64,000 bases of DNA from Janibacter cremeus (GCF_029395675.1 NZ_CP115184.1:434001-498000); one strand, 5' to 3'. Shown: positions 35,443 to 45,220, numbered from the stretch's first letter. Notes: generated by a model not told the origin, from the sequence alone. Numbers and translations are program-made.

Positions 35443-37089
35443 ATGTTCGAGGATGAGATGGCCATGCTGGAAGAGTCCTTCCGAGGACTGGGTAACGCCC
35501 GCGAGAGGGTGAGCGCGCGCGGCAGGCGAGCCGACGAGCAGACTCTGACGCGGGCCCTCGAGACCACGGAGCGGCTCAGACGGGCAGCCGATGCCCTGGA
35601 GCTCTCGGTGATCGGACAGGCAGTGCGCTGGGGTGAGGAGCGCGGACCGGACGGGATCTACCGCGCCGTGCACCTCGATGAGGGTGAGGTCGCGGAGTTC
35701 GCCGTCGAGGCCGTCGGTGTCACCTTGCGGGCGAGCACCTACGAAGCCAGGGGTCGATGCGACCTTGCGGCGCGTGCGGTCACCGACCTGCGCGAACTCG
35801 CAGATCTCATCGCCGACGGGCGACTGAGGGAGCGGGCCATGGGTGTCGTCGCCAAGGAGACCCGCCTCGCCGAGCCCCACGCCGTGGCAGAGGTGGTCGC
35901 GCACCTCATGGCACCGATGCGCGGCCGACCTGACTCGATCCGCATCGTCGAGTTGGAGGAGCGCGAGATCCGCAAGGCCTGCCGTCGCATCCTGCAACGG
36001 GTCCAGCCCGACCTGCTGAGGGGTGAGAGCAAGCGCAATCGCCGCGAGCAGCTGGATGCGCGCTTCAGCGCCGGCCCTGTCGGCACCACCGATCTCCACG
36101 GGACCCTTCCCAGCGAGCTCGCACTGGCCCTGAAGTCCGCCATCGACGAGGCCGCGAAGCAGCGTCTCGTGGACGACCCCGACCTCACCGCCGGAGCCGC
36201 CCGCGCGTTGGGCCTGGTCGACCTCGCCCTGCGCGGGGTCGAGGTCACCGCCCAGGTCAGAGTCGGTATCCCAGTCATCACCTCCGCTGCCTCCCGTCTC
36301 GCGTTCGCCCCCTACGAAGGGGGCGAAGGGGGTGGTGGTCGTGGAAGCCTGGGCCAGGACCTGCACGGCCCCACTGCTCGCGAGGGCCGGCTCGTCACCG
36401 GCGACGGAGCCGACGCGGTGGAGGTGCTCGCGGAGGAGTGGGCTGGTGACGCGGTCAGCTCCCAGGTGCCGACCACGTTCGGCCCGGACGGACCTCCTTC
36501 GTGGATCAGTGGGTGCGACATCCCCGGGATCGGCTACATCCCACCGGACGCCGTGGCCGCCATCGTCAGCAACCTCGAGACGAAGGTCTCCCGAGCGCTC
36601 CTCGACGCACGCACCGGCACCCTCGTCGAGACCTCCAACCCGCGCTACGTCGTCACCGACTCGATGCGTGAGTTCGTCGCTGCCCGTGACGAGGTGTGCC
36701 GGATGTGGGGCTGCAACCGTCGGGCGTGGCGAGGTGCCCTGATGCCCGCGGCCGACCTGGACCACGCGCGGCCGTGGCCCGAGGGCCCGTCCTCCCCGCG
36801 GAACCTCTCCGGCCTCTGCCGCCACCACCACCTGCTCAAGCACTCCGAGCGCTGGACTCACGTGCTCCACCCCGACGGCACCACCGAGTGGATCAGCCCC
36901 GGCGGCGTCTCCACGGTGACCTTCCCCGCCCAGTGGGTACACACCGAGGACGAAGGGGGAGACCCCGGGGCTCTCACTTCGCCCCCTTGGGAGGGGGCGA
37001 ACACCGACTGGCTGGAGTCGGCCGTTGATGGGGCAACCGAAGACAAGGTGGATGTCTTCGCCTCCCTCCCGGAAGTGGTGCCCTTCTGA
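35443..37089 (+). CDS. DUF222/HNH endonuclease (13E12 repeat family)
   Basis: 548 residues with start MFEDEMAMLEE. The N-terminal helical DUF222 domain covers about 10-320 and the C-terminal HNH nuclease domain about 390-480, with VCRMWGCNRRAW, LDHARPWPEG, NLSGLCRHHHLLKH (the HNH metal site). Such 13E12-repeat proteins are multicopy in actinobacteria and behave like selfish or mobile-like genes, though their mechanism is unknown. Internal low-complexity Gly-rich sequence near 290 carries two copies of CGAAGGGGG. Start choice: earlier ATG at 35398 exists but lacks any motif. Its position between a broken and an intact copy of the same NERD gene is striking. No terminal inverted repeats were seen. 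Confidence 0.85.
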   Translation: MFEDEMAMLEESFRGLGNARERVSARGRRADEQTLTRALETTERLRRAADALELSVIGQAVRWGEERGPDGIYRAVHLDEGEVAEFAVEAVGVTLRASTYEARGRCDLAARAVTDLRELADLIADGRLRERAMGVVAKETRLAEPHAVAEVVAHLMAPMRGRPDSIRIVELEEREIRKACRRILQRVQPDLLRGESKRNRREQLDARFSAGPVGTTDLHGTLPSELALALKSAIDEAAKQRLVDDPDLTAGAARALGLVDLALRGVEVTAQVRVGIPVITSAASRLAFAPYEGGEGGGGRGSLGQDLHGPTAREGRLVTGDGADAVEVLAEEWAGDAVSSQVPTTFGPDGPPSWISGCDIPGIGYIPPDAVAAIVSNLETKVSRALLDARTGTLVETSNPRYVVTDSMREFVAARDEVCRMWGCNRRAWRGALMPAADLDHARPWPEGPSSPRNLSGLCRHHHLLKHSERWTHVLHPDGTTEWISPGGVSTVTFPAQWVHTEDEGGDPGALTSPPWEGANTDWLESAVDGATEDKVDVFASLPEVVPF

Positions 37090-37170
37090 ATCACGGTATT
37101 CGCGGTGAATGTAAGGGTTTCGTTGTAGTCCGCAACGGTTCTAGCGCGGGTGCTGACAGTGGGCCGTCGA

Positions 37171-37176
37171 TACGTT
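37171..37176 (+). promoter_or_regulatory. Promoter -10 box for leaderless NERD helicase gene
   Basis: TACGTT ends 6 nt before the ATG at 37183. The same box and spacing occur before the degenerate copy at 35135. Confidence 0.6.
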
Positions 37177-37182
37177 CTACAC

Positions 37183-38886
37183 ATGGCACCGCAGCTGATC
37201 CCCGAGGACCCACGCTTCACGACCGAGTCCGAGCAAGTCGTGTGGGAGAGGCTGCGGGACTCCCTTCGCCCCGAGGACACGGTCATCGCCAACCTGCGCC
37301 TGACCGACAGCCGCAAGGACCACGAGGCCGACCTCGTCGTCGTCATGCCCGACGCGGGGGTCATCGTCGTGGAGGTCAAGGGGGGCAAGGTGCGGATCGA
37401 GGACGGTGAGTGGAGCACCATGCGGCACGGCAAGAGGGTGCCGATCCACCCGGTCGACCAGGCGCGCGACACGCGCTATGCGATCCGGCAGTACGTCGAG
37501 TCCGACCGCCGCTGGGCCAACTCGTCCCGGGGCAAGGTGCGGTTCGCGCACGCGGTCGTCACCCCCTTCGTCGGTCTCGGTCTGGACTTCGACCTGCCCG
37601 ACTGCCCGCGGTGGATGATCCACGACCGCGAGGACCTGCATGACCTCGCCCGCCGGCTGGCCGACGTCCCGCTCGGCTTCGAGACCCACCGCCGTGTCCC
37701 GACCGAGGACGACTGCGCGCTGATCGTCGACATCCTCAGCGCGCGCGGCACCGACGCCGTCCCGTCCGTCACCGACGAGGCCGACGAGCGCCTTCACCGC
37801 GCCGACCGCCTGAGCGAGGAGCAGAGCCAGATCCTGCGCGTCACCCGACTGCTGCGCCGCGTGGAGATCCGCGGCGGTGCCGGCAGCGGCAAGACCCTCC
37901 TCGCCCTCACCCAGGCCCGCCAGCTGGCGGCCGGACGCGATGGCCGCACCGCGGAGCGCGTCGCCCTGCTCTGCTACTCGATCGGCCTGGCCACCCACTT
38001 CGCGCGCGAGGTCGCGACCTGGCCGCACCGTCAGCGTCCGGCCTTCGTCGGCACCTTCGAGGACCTCGCCAACCTCTGGGGACTGCCCTCCGGCTCGCGC
38101 GACGACCCGGACTACTGGGAGGAGACCCTCCCGCTGCTCATGGCCGAGCGCGCCGCGCAGCTGCCGCCGGGGGAGCGCTACGACTCCTTCGTCGTCGACG
38201 AGGCGCAGGACTTCGCCGAGTCGTGGTGGCGTCCACTCATCGCCGCGCTGACCGACGAGAGCGACGGCGGCCTCTTCATCTACAGCGACGAGAACCAGCG
38301 CCTGTTCAACCGGTTCGGCCGGCCACCGGTCCCGCTCGTGCCCCTCGTGCTCGACCACAACCTGCGCAACACCAAGCAGATCGCCGAGGTCTTCAAGCCA
38401 CTCGCACCGTTGCGGATGCGGCTCGAGGGAGGCGACGGCCCCGCCGTCACCTTCATCCCCGCGAGCCCCGAGGAGGCCGTCGGTCGGGCCGACGACCAGG
38501 TCGACCTGCTCCTCGACGAGGGGTGGGACCCAGGGCACATCGCCCTCCTGACCACAGGCCACCGCCACCCCGTGCAGGTCGAACGCCAGGAGAGCCTCGG
38601 TCAGGCCGGGTACTGGCGCACCTTCTGGGAGGACGAGGACGTCTTCTTCGGTCACGTCCTCGGGGCGAAGGGGATGGAGCGCCGCGTCGTCGTGCTGTGC
38701 ATCAACGAGGACGGCACACGGGAGCGCTTCCGCGAGCGGCTCTACGTCGGCCTGTCCCGGGCCACCGACCGACTCGTCGTCGTGGGCGACCCGACCACCA
38801 TCGCGTACGCGGGCGAGAAGGTGGCCACGACCCTGCTCGATGCGGCGGATACAGTCACGGCAGCACCGCAGCAGACAGGGGAGTAG
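37183..38886 (+). CDS. NERD-domain superfamily 1 helicase
   Basis: 567 residues. N-terminal NERD domain (nuclease-related, about 15-130) with ESEQVVWERL, HEADLVVVMPDAG and VIVVEVKGGK, equivalent to the E...D...ExK nuclease core. A UvrD/PcrA-like ATPase follows: GGAGSGKTLLALTQ (about 232-245), VVDEAQDFAESWW (about 338-350), DHNLRNTKQIAEVF, VFFGHVLGAKGMERRVVVL and ERLYVGLSRATDRLVVVGD. Proteins of this architecture occur in DNA repair or defence settings; the exact role is unknown. The gene precedes a DUF2510 membrane protein by 5 bp and may be co-transcribed with it. Confidence 0.88.
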   Translation: MAPQLIPEDPRFTTESEQVVWERLRDSLRPEDTVIANLRLTDSRKDHEADLVVVMPDAGVIVVEVKGGKVRIEDGEWSTMRHGKRVPIHPVDQARDTRYAIRQYVESDRRWANSSRGKVRFAHAVVTPFVGLGLDFDLPDCPRWMIHDREDLHDLARRLADVPLGFETHRRVPTEDDCALIVDILSARGTDAVPSVTDEADERLHRADRLSEEQSQILRVTRLLRRVEIRGGAGSGKTLLALTQARQLAAGRDGRTAERVALLCYSIGLATHFAREVATWPHRQRPAFVGTFEDLANLWGLPSGSRDDPDYWEETLPLLMAERAAQLPPGERYDSFVVDEAQDFAESWWRPLIAALTDESDGGLFIYSDENQRLFNRFGRPPVPLVPLVLDHNLRNTKQIAEVFKPLAPLRMRLEGGDGPAVTFIPASPEEAVGRADDQVDLLLDEGWDPGHIALLTTGHRHPVQVERQESLGQAGYWRTFWEDEDVFFGHVLGAKGMERRVVVLCINEDGTRERFRERLYVGLSRATDRLVVVGDPTTIAYAGEKVATTLLDAADTVTAAPQQTGE

Positions 38887-38891
38887 GGATC

Positions 38892-39350
38892 GTGAACGAG
38901 CACGCGCCGGGTTGGTACGACCACGAGGGGGAGCGCCGCTACTGGGACGGCCAGCGGTGGACGCACTCCACGTCGGTGCCGCAGATCCCGGCCCCGGGCA
39001 CGCCGCCGCACGGGCAGGTCCCGCCACCACCGCCCTACGGCCAGCCGGGTGCCTACGGCAGCCAGGCGCCCCCCTTCGCCGGCATGCCGGTCGCGCGCAA
39101 GGAGCCGGCGCTGTCGCTGCTGGCGTCCTTCTTCGTCCCCGGCGTCGGCCAGATGATCAACGGCGACACCGGGCCGGGTCTGGCCTTCCTCGGCGCCTAC
39201 CTCGGCGGCCTCGTCGCGGTCATCTGCCTCGGGTGGATCCTCATCGGCTTCATCGGCCTCCCGATCGCCATCGGTGCGTGGATCTGGTCGATGATCGATG
39301 CCTACCAGGGCGCGGTGCGGTTCAACCAGCGAGCCGGGTACCCCGGCTGA
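38892..39350 (+). CDS. DUF2510 and TM2-type membrane protein
   Basis: 152 residues from GTG. The N-terminus has the DUF2510 signature APGWYDHEGERRYWDGQRWT, a Pro/Gly-rich linker follows (PPPPPYGQPGAYG), and the C-terminal part contains two hydrophobic helices (about 80-102 and 110-140) with GVGQMINGDTGPGLAFLGAY, like TM2 domains. Membrane protein of unknown function. It starts 5 bp after the NERD helicase gene and converges on sdaA with 16 bp between stops. Confidence 0.85.
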   Translation: MNEHAPGWYDHEGERRYWDGQRWTHSTSVPQIPAPGTPPHGQVPPPPPYGQPGAYGSQAPPFAGMPVARKEPALSLLASFFVPGVGQMINGDTGPGLAFLGAYLGGLVAVICLGWILIGFIGLPIAIGAWIWSMIDAYQGAVRFNQRAGYPG

Positions 39351-39366
39351 GCCCGGTCGCCTGCCG

Positions 39367-40743
39367 TCAGCACTCGATGACGTTGACGGCCAGCCCGCCG
39401 CGCGCGGTCTCCTTGTACTTCACCTTCATGTCCCGACCGGTCTCCCGCATGGTCTTGACGACCTTGTCGAGGGAGACGACGTGCGAGCCGTCCCCGCGAA
39501 GGGCGGTGCGCGCCGCCGTGATCGCCTTCACCGAGGCGACCGCGTTGCGCTCGATGCACGGGATCTGCACGAGCCCGCCGACGGGGTCGCAGGTCAGACC
39601 GAGGTTGTGCTCCATGCCGATCTCCGCGGCGTTCTCCACCTGGGCGGCCGAGCCGCCGAGGACGGCGGCCATCGCCCCGGCGGCCATCGAGCAGGCCGAG
39701 CCGACCTCGCCCTGGCAGCCGACCTCGGCACCGGAGATCGAGGCGTTCTCCTTGTAGACCACGCCGATCGCGGCCGCGGTGAGCAGGAAGCGGACGATGC
39801 CGTCGTCGTCGGCGCCCGGCACGAAGTCGACGTAGTAGCGCAGCACCGCGGGGATGATGCCCGCCGCGCCGTTGGTCGGGGCGGTGACGACGCGCCCACC
39901 GGCGGCGTTCTCCTCGTTGACCGCGAGGGCGTAGAGCGTCAGCCAGTCCATGCCGCGGAGCGGGTCCTCGTTGTTGGCGCCCTCGGCGCGCAGCCGGCGG
40001 GAGAGCTCGGGGGCGCGGCGGCGGACCTTGAGGCCACCGGGCAGCACGCCCTCGCTGCGCACGCCGTTGTCGATGCACTCCTGCATCACCGACCAGATGT
40101 GCAGCAGCTCGGCACGCACCTCCTCCTCGGTGCGCCAGGACTTCTCGTTCTCCAGCATCACCTGGGCGATGGACAACCCGGTCTCCTCGCAGATCGCGAG
40201 CAGCTGGTCACCGGTGGTGAAGGGGTGGGCGACCGGGGTCGTGTCGGCGACGACCTTCGTCGAGCCGGACGCGTCCTCGCCGATGACGAAGCCGCCACCG
40301 ACGGAGTAGTACGTGTGGCTGCTGATCGGCTCCTCGCCCTCGCCCCATGCGGTGAAGGTCATGCCGTTGGGGTGCAGCGGCAGGGTCTTGCGCCGGTGCA
40401 GCACGAGGTCCTCGGCCTCGTCGAAGGTGATCTCGTGCTCACCGAGGAGAGGGAGCCGTCCCGAGTCCCGGATCCGGCTCAGCTTCCCGGTGACCGAGCG
40501 CGGGTCGCACACCTCGGGGCGCTCGCCCGAGAGCCCCAGCAGCACGGCGGTGTTGGAGCCGTGGCCGTGGCCGGTCGCGCCGAGCGAGCCGAAGAGCTCG
40601 CCCTTGACCCGGCGCACCTGGTCGAGCACGCCCTCGTCGCGGAGGGTCTCGCCGAAGGTCACCGCCGCCCGCATCGGGCCGACGGTGTGCGAGCTCGACG
40701 GGCCGATGCCGATCGAGAAGAGGTCGAAGACACTGAGTGCCAC
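39367..40743 (-). CDS. sdaA: L-serine ammonia-lyase (Fe-S, single-chain)
   Basis: 458 residues from GTG ([20 protein letters not shown]). It deaminates L-serine to pyruvate and ammonia with a [4Fe-4S] cluster. The N-terminal beta domain has [14 protein letters not shown] and [11 protein letters not shown]; the C-terminal alpha domain has [34 protein letters not shown] and [16 protein letters not shown], which hold the cluster cysteines. AGGAG lies 9 nt upstream of the GTG. An in-frame ATG at 40815 would add 24 residues rich in Ser and Thr, but the family starts near MSVFDLF, so the shorter start is used. It converges with the DUF2510 gene. Confidence 0.95.
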   Translation of the reverse strand: MALSVFDLFSIGIGPSSSHTVGPMRAAVTFGETLRDEGVLDQVRRVKGELFGSLGATGHGHGSNTAVLLGLSGERPEVCDPRSVTGKLSRIRDSGRLPLLGEHEITFDEAEDLVLHRRKTLPLHPNGMTFTAWGEGEEPISSHTYYSVGGGFVIGEDASGSTKVVADTTPVAHPFTTGDQLLAICEETGLSIAQVMLENEKSWRTEEEVRAELLHIWSVMQECIDNGVRSEGVLPGGLKVRRRAPELSRRLRAEGANNEDPLRGMDWLTLYALAVNEENAAGGRVVTAPTNGAAGIIPAVLRYYVDFVPGADDDGIVRFLLTAAAIGVVYKENASISGAEVGCQGEVGSACSMAAGAMAAVLGGSAAQVENAAEIGMEHNLGLTCDPVGGLVQIPCIERNAVASVKAITAARTALRGDGSHVVSLDKVVKTMRETGRDMKVKYKETARGGLAVNVIEC

Positions 40744-40930
40744 GGAAGTTGACTCCTGGGTGCTCGGGTGGGGGCACGGACGGCCGTCGCCGTGGGTGGA
40801 CGACGTGCCGCTCATCACACTACCTCCGCCGGCTGATCGTGAACGTGCCCCGAGGTGCGAGGGAGGAGCCGCGACGGGCTCTGTGGAAAAGCTCGCGGCG
40901 GCTCCGCCCGACGTGGCCATGATGAAGGGC
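40744..40930. other. Divergent promoter region of sdaA and the 143-residue protein
   Basis: This region of 187 bp contains no gene. On the minus strand TAGTGT at about 40818-40823 could serve as -10 box of sdaA, giving a leader of about 70 nt. On the plus strand the small gene begins without an obvious ribosome site. No glycine or serine-responsive RNA fold was recognised. Confidence 0.4.
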
Positions 40931-41362
40931 ATGACATTCGAAGACCTGCCCGGTGACTGGCCCACCCGACCCCTGACCGACACCACCGTCGCACCTGACG
41001 TCGTCGACCTCGTCGTGCGCGAGAGCGACCGCGAGGGCGGGTGCCTGAGCATCCTGCTGTGCGGCGAGAACCACCGCATGCTCCAACCGGTGGCGATCAC
41101 CGACCTCGACGCGGAGCCGCACGTGCTGCACCGGGAGCTCCTCGATACGTTCCTCGGTCATCTCGGCGAGGAGCTCGGCGGCATCGTCATCGCGATCGGT
41201 CGACCCAGCGGACTCCAGCCCGACGACGAGGCGCGTGCCTGGCACGAGGCAGCGATCGCCTCCTGCCGCGAGCACGGGGTGCCGCTGCTGGGCACCTACC
41301 TCGCCACCGCGCACGGCGTCGTCGAGATGCCGGTGTGGGACGAGCTGCGGGCCGCGGGCTAG
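40931..41362 (+). CDS. Hypothetical protein, 143 residues
   Basis: The frame is open with typical high-GC codon bias. The sequence begins [17 protein letters not shown]; further in-frame ATG codons at 40919 and 40922 exist. The N-terminal half has strands with [22 protein letters not shown] and the second half contains [23 protein letters not shown], suggesting a small alpha/beta domain (about 100 residues, perhaps RadC- or JAB-like in shape, but no metal motif is visible). No family is recognised. Its stop overlaps the stop of accDA by 4 bp (CTAG), end to end. Confidence 0.8.
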   Translation: MTFEDLPGDWPTRPLTDTTVAPDVVDLVVRESDREGGCLSILLCGENHRMLQPVAITDLDAEPHVLHRELLDTFLGHLGEELGGIVIAIGRPSGLQPDDEARAWHEAAIASCREHGVPLLGTYLATAHGVVEMPVWDELRAAG

Positions 41363-42864
41363 AGCTGCCCGTTGATCTGCTCGGTGATCGCGGTGCCGAT
41401 GCCCGAGGCGAAGCCCTCCGGGTCCTCGTGCGCGGCGGGTGACTCCGGGACGATCACGTCGACGAGCCCGTCCTGCAGCATCTGTGCCGCACCCACCCGC
41501 TGCCGGGCCGCGAGCAGGGGAGCGTGGTCGATGTCCTTGTACAGGATCGCGCTCGCACCCTCCGGCGGCAGCGGCGACAGCCAGGCATTGCTCGAGGCGA
41601 TGACCCGCCGCGCGGGCAGCATCGCCAGGGCGCCCCCGCCGGTGCCCTCACCGAGCAGCACCGAGACGCTCGGGACGGTCAGCGAGGTCATGTCCGCGAT
41701 CGAGCGGGCGATCTCGCCGGCCAGCGCGCCCTCCTCCGCGTGGGGGGAGAGGTCCGCACCGGGGGTGTCGATGACGGTGACGAGCGGCAGCCCGAGCTCG
41801 GTGGCCATCCGCATCCCGCGGCGGGCCTCGCGCAGCGCGGCCGGGCCCATCGACTCGGCGACCTGGTAGCGCCGGTCCTGCCCGACGAGCACGCACGAGC
41901 GGCCCCCGAAGGACGCGAGCGCCAGCATCACGCCCTTGTCCAGCTCCCCGTAGCCGGTGCCGTTGAGCGGGATGACGTCGTCGGCGGCGTACCGCAGCAG
42001 CTCGCGCACGCCGGGCCGGTCGTCCCGGCGCGTCACCGTGATCGCCGACCAGAGCGCGTCGACCTCCTCCTGGGTCGGCTCCGGCCGGGAGACGAAGGGG
42101 GTGACCCGCCAGACCGGGTCCTCCCCGTCGGCCGCGGGGGAGCCCGGGGAGGCGTCGCGCGCCTGCGGGTGCGTGTGCCCCTCGGTCGTCGCGGACAGCA
42201 GCGTCAGTGCGCGCGCGGCGATCCCGGCGAGCTGGTCGGTGGGTACCACGGCGTCGACGATCCCCTTGTCGACGAGGTTCTCCGCGAGCTGCACCCCTTC
42301 GGGGAAGGGCTGCCCGTTGACCGTCTCGTAGACGACCGGCCCGAGGAAGCCGATGAGCGCCTCCGGCTCGGCGATCGTCATGTGCCCCAAGGACCCCCAC
42401 GAGGCGAAGACCCCGCCGGTCGTGGGGTGGCGCAGGTAGACGAGGTAGGGCAGGCCGGCCGCCTTGTGCGCGACGACGGCCGCGGAGATGTCGACCATCG
42501 TCACGAAGGCCGGGGTGCCCTCCTGCATGCGCGTGCCACCACTGGCGGTCGCGGCGATGAGGGGAAGGCGCTCGGTCGTGGCCCGCCGGATCGCGGCGAC
42601 GATCCGACCGGCGGCCGCCCGGCCGATCGAGCCCGCGAGGAAGCGGAACTCCCCGACGATCAGCGCGGCGTCGTGGCCGTGGATCCGGGCCGAGCCGGTG
42701 AGCACCGACTCGTCGGTGCCGGCCCGCTCGGCGGCACGGTCGAGCGTGTCGAGGTACGCCTCGTCCAGACCGTCGAGGTCGAGGGACTCGTCCCAGGAGA
42801 CGAAGGTGCCCTCGTCGACGACCGTGTCGATCAGCTCGTGGGCAGTCAGGCGACGCGAACTCAT
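41359..42864 (-). CDS. Fused acetyl-CoA carboxylase carboxyltransferase (beta + alpha)
   Basis: 501 residues. N-terminal half is the beta (AccD-like) crotonase fold with GSIGRAAAGRI, ATASGGTRMQEGTPAFVTM and HPTTGGVFASWGSLG; the C-terminal half is the alpha (AccA-like) fold with LVTVIDTPGADLSPHAEEGA and GGGALAMLPARRVI. The AccD zinc finger is absent from the N-terminus. The enzyme moves carboxyl from biotin to acetyl-CoA, yielding malonyl-CoA; the biotin carrier and biotin carboxylase are not in this window. Single-chain fused forms are known in actinobacteria. It overlaps the 143-residue protein gene tail to tail. Confidence 0.9.
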   Translation of the reverse strand: MSSRRLTAHELIDTVVDEGTFVSWDESLDLDGLDEAYLDTLDRAAERAGTDESVLTGSARIHGHDAALIVGEFRFLAGSIGRAAAGRIVAAIRRATTERLPLIAATASGGTRMQEGTPAFVTMVDISAAVVAHKAAGLPYLVYLRHPTTGGVFASWGSLGHMTIAEPEALIGFLGPVVYETVNGQPFPEGVQLAENLVDKGIVDAVVPTDQLAGIAARALTLLSATTEGHTHPQARDASPGSPAADGEDPVWRVTPFVSRPEPTQEEVDALWSAITVTRRDDRPGVRELLRYAADDVIPLNGTGYGELDKGVMLALASFGGRSCVLVGQDRRYQVAESMGPAALREARRGMRMATELGLPLVTVIDTPGADLSPHAEEGALAGEIARSIADMTSLTVPSVSVLLGEGTGGGALAMLPARRVIASSNAWLSPLPPEGASAILYKDIDHAPLLAARQRVGAAQMLQDGLVDVIVPESPAAHEDPEGFASGIGTAITEQINGQL

Positions 42865-42893
42865 GCCGTGATCGTCCCAGTCCCGGCGCTCGG

Positions 42894-42899
42894 TAACCT
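42894..42899 (+). promoter_or_regulatory. Promoter -10 box for leaderless membrane protein gene
   Basis: TAACCT ends 6 nt before the GTG at 42906; no ribosome site is seen. Confidence 0.55.
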
Positions 42900-42905
42900 T
42901 GCGCC

Positions 42906-43274
42906 GTGCTTGTGCCCTTGACCACTGTCGTGATCGTGGCCGTCGGCGTGCTCGGGGTGATGGCCCTGGTCTACCTGCTGATCAACCGCCTCGTCGACGA
43001 CGCCATGCTGCTCGTGACCGCCGTCGTCGAGCTGTCCCTGCTCGTCCTCGTCGTCGCCAGCGCCATCGCGCAGGGCAGGGTCACCGGCACCGGGCAGGGC
43101 GCGACGATGCTCGCGTACGCGCTGACGCTGCCGCTCATCCCGCCCGCAGTCGTCTTCATCGCGCTGAAGGAGAAGACCCGCTGGTCCATGGGGGTCGTCA
43201 TCGCCGGCGCCTTCACCGTCGGTGTCATGGCCTACCGCATCCTGCAGATCTGGGACGTCCATGGCCCCGCCTGA
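42906..43274 (+). CDS. Small integral membrane protein
   Basis: 122 residues from GTG, four predicted membrane helices (about 5-26, 34-55, 65-88, 95-115). No family recognised; size and hydrophobicity resemble conserved actinobacterial membrane proteins. Overlaps the following membrane gene by 14 nt, so the two are likely a pair acting together. Start chosen by the -10 box. Confidence 0.8.
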   Translation: MLVPLTTVVIVAVGVLGVMALVYLLINRLVDDAMLLVTAVVELSLLVLVVASAIAQGRVTGTGQGATMLAYALTLPLIPPAVVFIALKEKTRWSMGVVIAGAFTVGVMAYRILQIWDVHGPA

Positions 43275-43680
43275 CGTGCGGACCGGCACCGGCCCGGGCC
43301 GGGTCGTCGTCGCCGTCTACGCCGTGCTCGCGCTCGCCGCCACCGGCCGCTCGGTCCTGCAGCTGACCCAGTACCTGGACCGGGCGCCGCTGGCGTACGT
43401 GCTCTCCGCGCTGGCGGCGGTGATCTACATCGTCGCGACCGTGGCCCTGGCGAAGGGGGGACGCACCGGCGCCCGGGTCGCCACCGGGGCGATCCTCGTC
43501 GAGGCCGTCGGGGTGCTCACCGTGGGCACCCTGTCCTACCTCGTGCCGGAGCTCTTCCCGGACAAGACGGTCTGGTCGCACTACGGAGCGGGCTATGCCT
43601 ACGCGCCGCTCGTGCTCCCCTTCGTCGGGCTGTGGTGGATCCGCAGGGTGCGACGGGCCCGCCGGGGCGCGGGGGACTGA
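43261..43680 (+). CDS. Small integral membrane protein, second of pair
   Basis: 139 residues from ATG (MAPPDVRTGTGPG). Four hydrophobic segments at about 15-35, 42-65, 75-98 and 108-130, with a basic C-terminal tail (RRVRRARRG). No family recognised; the organisation is common near metY in related genomes, from memory. It overlaps the upstream membrane gene by 14 nt. Two G/C hairpins after the stop (around 43681-43720) precede the SAM-IV region. Confidence 0.78.
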   Translation: MAPPDVRTGTGPGRVVVAVYAVLALAATGRSVLQLTQYLDRAPLAYVLSALAAVIYIVATVALAKGGRTGARVATGAILVEAVGVLTVGTLSYLVPELFPDKTVWSHYGAGYAYAPLVLPFVGLWWIRRVRRARRGAGD

Positions 43681-43741
43681 CGGGGGACGCCCCCTTCGCC
43701 CGGGAGGTGAGACACCCTCCGCCGGACCACGGGGCGTCTCA

Positions 43742-43747
43742 TATGCT
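43742..43747 (+). promoter_or_regulatory. Promoter -10 box of the SAM-IV/metY unit
   Basis: TATGCT, 6 nt before the expected transcription start at about 43754, which is the first base of the riboswitch. Confidence 0.6.
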
Positions 43748-43753
43748 CTGGGC

Positions 43754-43852
43754 AGGTCTTGAGTGCCAGCGCACAGCCCCGGCTAGCTGGCCGGCAACCC
43801 TCCTCCGCGGTGGGGTGCCCCGGGAGACGACCAGGTCCGTGGCAATCCGTCA
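43754..43852 (+). ncRNA. SAM-IV riboswitch upstream of metY
   Basis: The sequence contains the SAM-IV pattern AGGTCTTGAGTGCCAG, CCCCGGCTAGCTGGCCGGCAACCC, and GGGGTGCCCCGGGAGACGACC: helix P1 from GGTC and GACC, the conserved TGCCAGC core and the GCAACCC/GGGGTGCC pairing. It precedes metY by 34 bp. A near-identical core lies before metX at 57.9 kb. SAM-IV riboswitches turn off methionine biosynthesis genes when S-adenosylmethionine is plentiful. Exact 3' limit is uncertain. Confidence 0.9.
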
Positions 43853-43885
43853 CGGTCAAGCGCGCACCACACCAGGAGCACAGAC

Positions 43886-45205
43886 ATGTCCGACCCGACC
43901 ACGTGGAACTTCGAGACCAAGCAGATCCACGCCGGCCAGGCACCCGACCCGACGACCGGCTCGCGGGCGCTGCCGATCCACCAGACGACGTCCTACGTCT
44001 TCAAGGACACCGAGCACGCGGCAAATCTCTTCGGCCTCAAGGAGCTCGGGAACATCTACACGCGGATCATGAACCCGACCCAGGACGCGGTCGAGAACAA
44101 GATCGCCGCGCTCGAGGGTGGCGTCGCGGCGCTGATGACCGCCTCGGGCATGTCCGCGACCAGCCTCGCGCTGATGAACATCGCCGAGGCCGGTGACCAC
44201 ATCGTCGCCAGCGCCGCGCTCTACGGCGGCACGGTCAACCTCTTCCAGTACACGCTGCCGAAGTACGGCATCGAGGTCACCCTCGTGGAGGACCCGAGCG
44301 ACCTGCAGGAGTGGAAGGCCGCGGTCCGGCCGAACACGAAGGCCTTCTTCGGGGAGACCATCGGCAACCCGAAGGACGTCGTCCTCGACATCGCCGGCAT
44401 CGCCGACGTCGCGCACGAGGCCGGGGTCCCGCTGGTCGTGGACAACACGATCGCCACCCCCTACGTGCTGCGTCCGATCGAGCACGGCGCCGACGTCGTC
44501 GTGCACTCCGCGACGAAGTTCCTCGGGGGCCACGGCACCTCGATCGCCGGCGTGATCGTCGACGCCGGGAAGTTCGACTACGCCGCCGACCCGGAGAAGT
44601 TCCCCAACTACAACGAGCCCGACCCGAGCTACCACGGCCTGCGCTTCGGCCCGGACCTCGGCGTGAATGGCGCCATGGGGGCCAACCTCTCCTTCATCCT
44701 CAAGGCGCGGGTGCAGCTGCTGCGCGACCTCGGCCCGGCCGTCTCGCCGTTCAACGCCTTCCTCATCGGACAGGGCATCGAGACGCTCAGCCTGCGCATG
44801 GACCGCCACCTGGACAACGCCCACAAGGTCGCCGACTACCTCGGTGGCCACGCGCAGGTCGAGAAGGTCACGTGGGCCTCGCTGCCGAGCAGCGCCAGCC
44901 ACGAGACCGCGCAGAAGTACACCCCCAAGGGCGCCGGCTCCATCCTGTCCTTCGAGATCAGCGGCGGCCTCGAGGCGGGCAAGAAGTTCGTCGAGGGCCT
45001 GGAGCTGCACAGCCACCTGGCCAACATCGGTGACGTGCGCTCGCTCGTGATCCACCCCGCGTCGACGACCCACTCGCAGGGTCCGGACGAGGACCGCCTC
45101 GCCGCCGGCGTCACTCCCGGCCTGGTGCGCCTCTCGGTCGGCCTGGAGAACGCCGACGACATCATCGCCGACCTCGAGCAGGGGTTCGCCGCCGCCAAGG
45201 CCTGA
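43886..45205 (+). CDS. metY: O-acetylhomoserine aminocarboxypropyltransferase
   Basis: 439 residues. PLP enzyme that joins O-acetylhomoserine with sulfide to form homocysteine (Cys/Met metabolism family). Motifs: [43 protein letters not shown], and the Lys211 PLP site in [16 protein letters not shown]; ends with [19 protein letters not shown] follows AGGAGCACAG. A SAM-IV riboswitch controls it; its partner metX is 14 kb downstream with its own riboswitch. A strong hairpin terminator follows. Confidence 0.96.
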   Translation: MSDPTTWNFETKQIHAGQAPDPTTGSRALPIHQTTSYVFKDTEHAANLFGLKELGNIYTRIMNPTQDAVENKIAALEGGVAALMTASGMSATSLALMNIAEAGDHIVASAALYGGTVNLFQYTLPKYGIEVTLVEDPSDLQEWKAAVRPNTKAFFGETIGNPKDVVLDIAGIADVAHEAGVPLVVDNTIATPYVLRPIEHGADVVVHSATKFLGGHGTSIAGVIVDAGKFDYAADPEKFPNYNEPDPSYHGLRFGPDLGVNGAMGANLSFILKARVQLLRDLGPAVSPFNAFLIGQGIETLSLRMDRHLDNAHKVADYLGGHAQVEKVTWASLPSSASHETAQKYTPKGAGSILSFEISGGLEAGKKFVEGLELHSHLANIGDVRSLVIHPASTTHSQGPDEDRLAAGVTPGLVRLSVGLENADDIIADLEQGFAAAKA

Positions 45206-45220
45206 CCTCGATACATCACC

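Noticed and set aside
40744..40815. Alternative in-frame ATG start at 40815 for sdaA, giving a Ser/Thr-rich N-terminus
   Set aside because: The family begins near SVFDLF, and AGGAG sits well before the GTG at 40743; the box-to-ATG distance at 40815 is too short for leaderless initiation.
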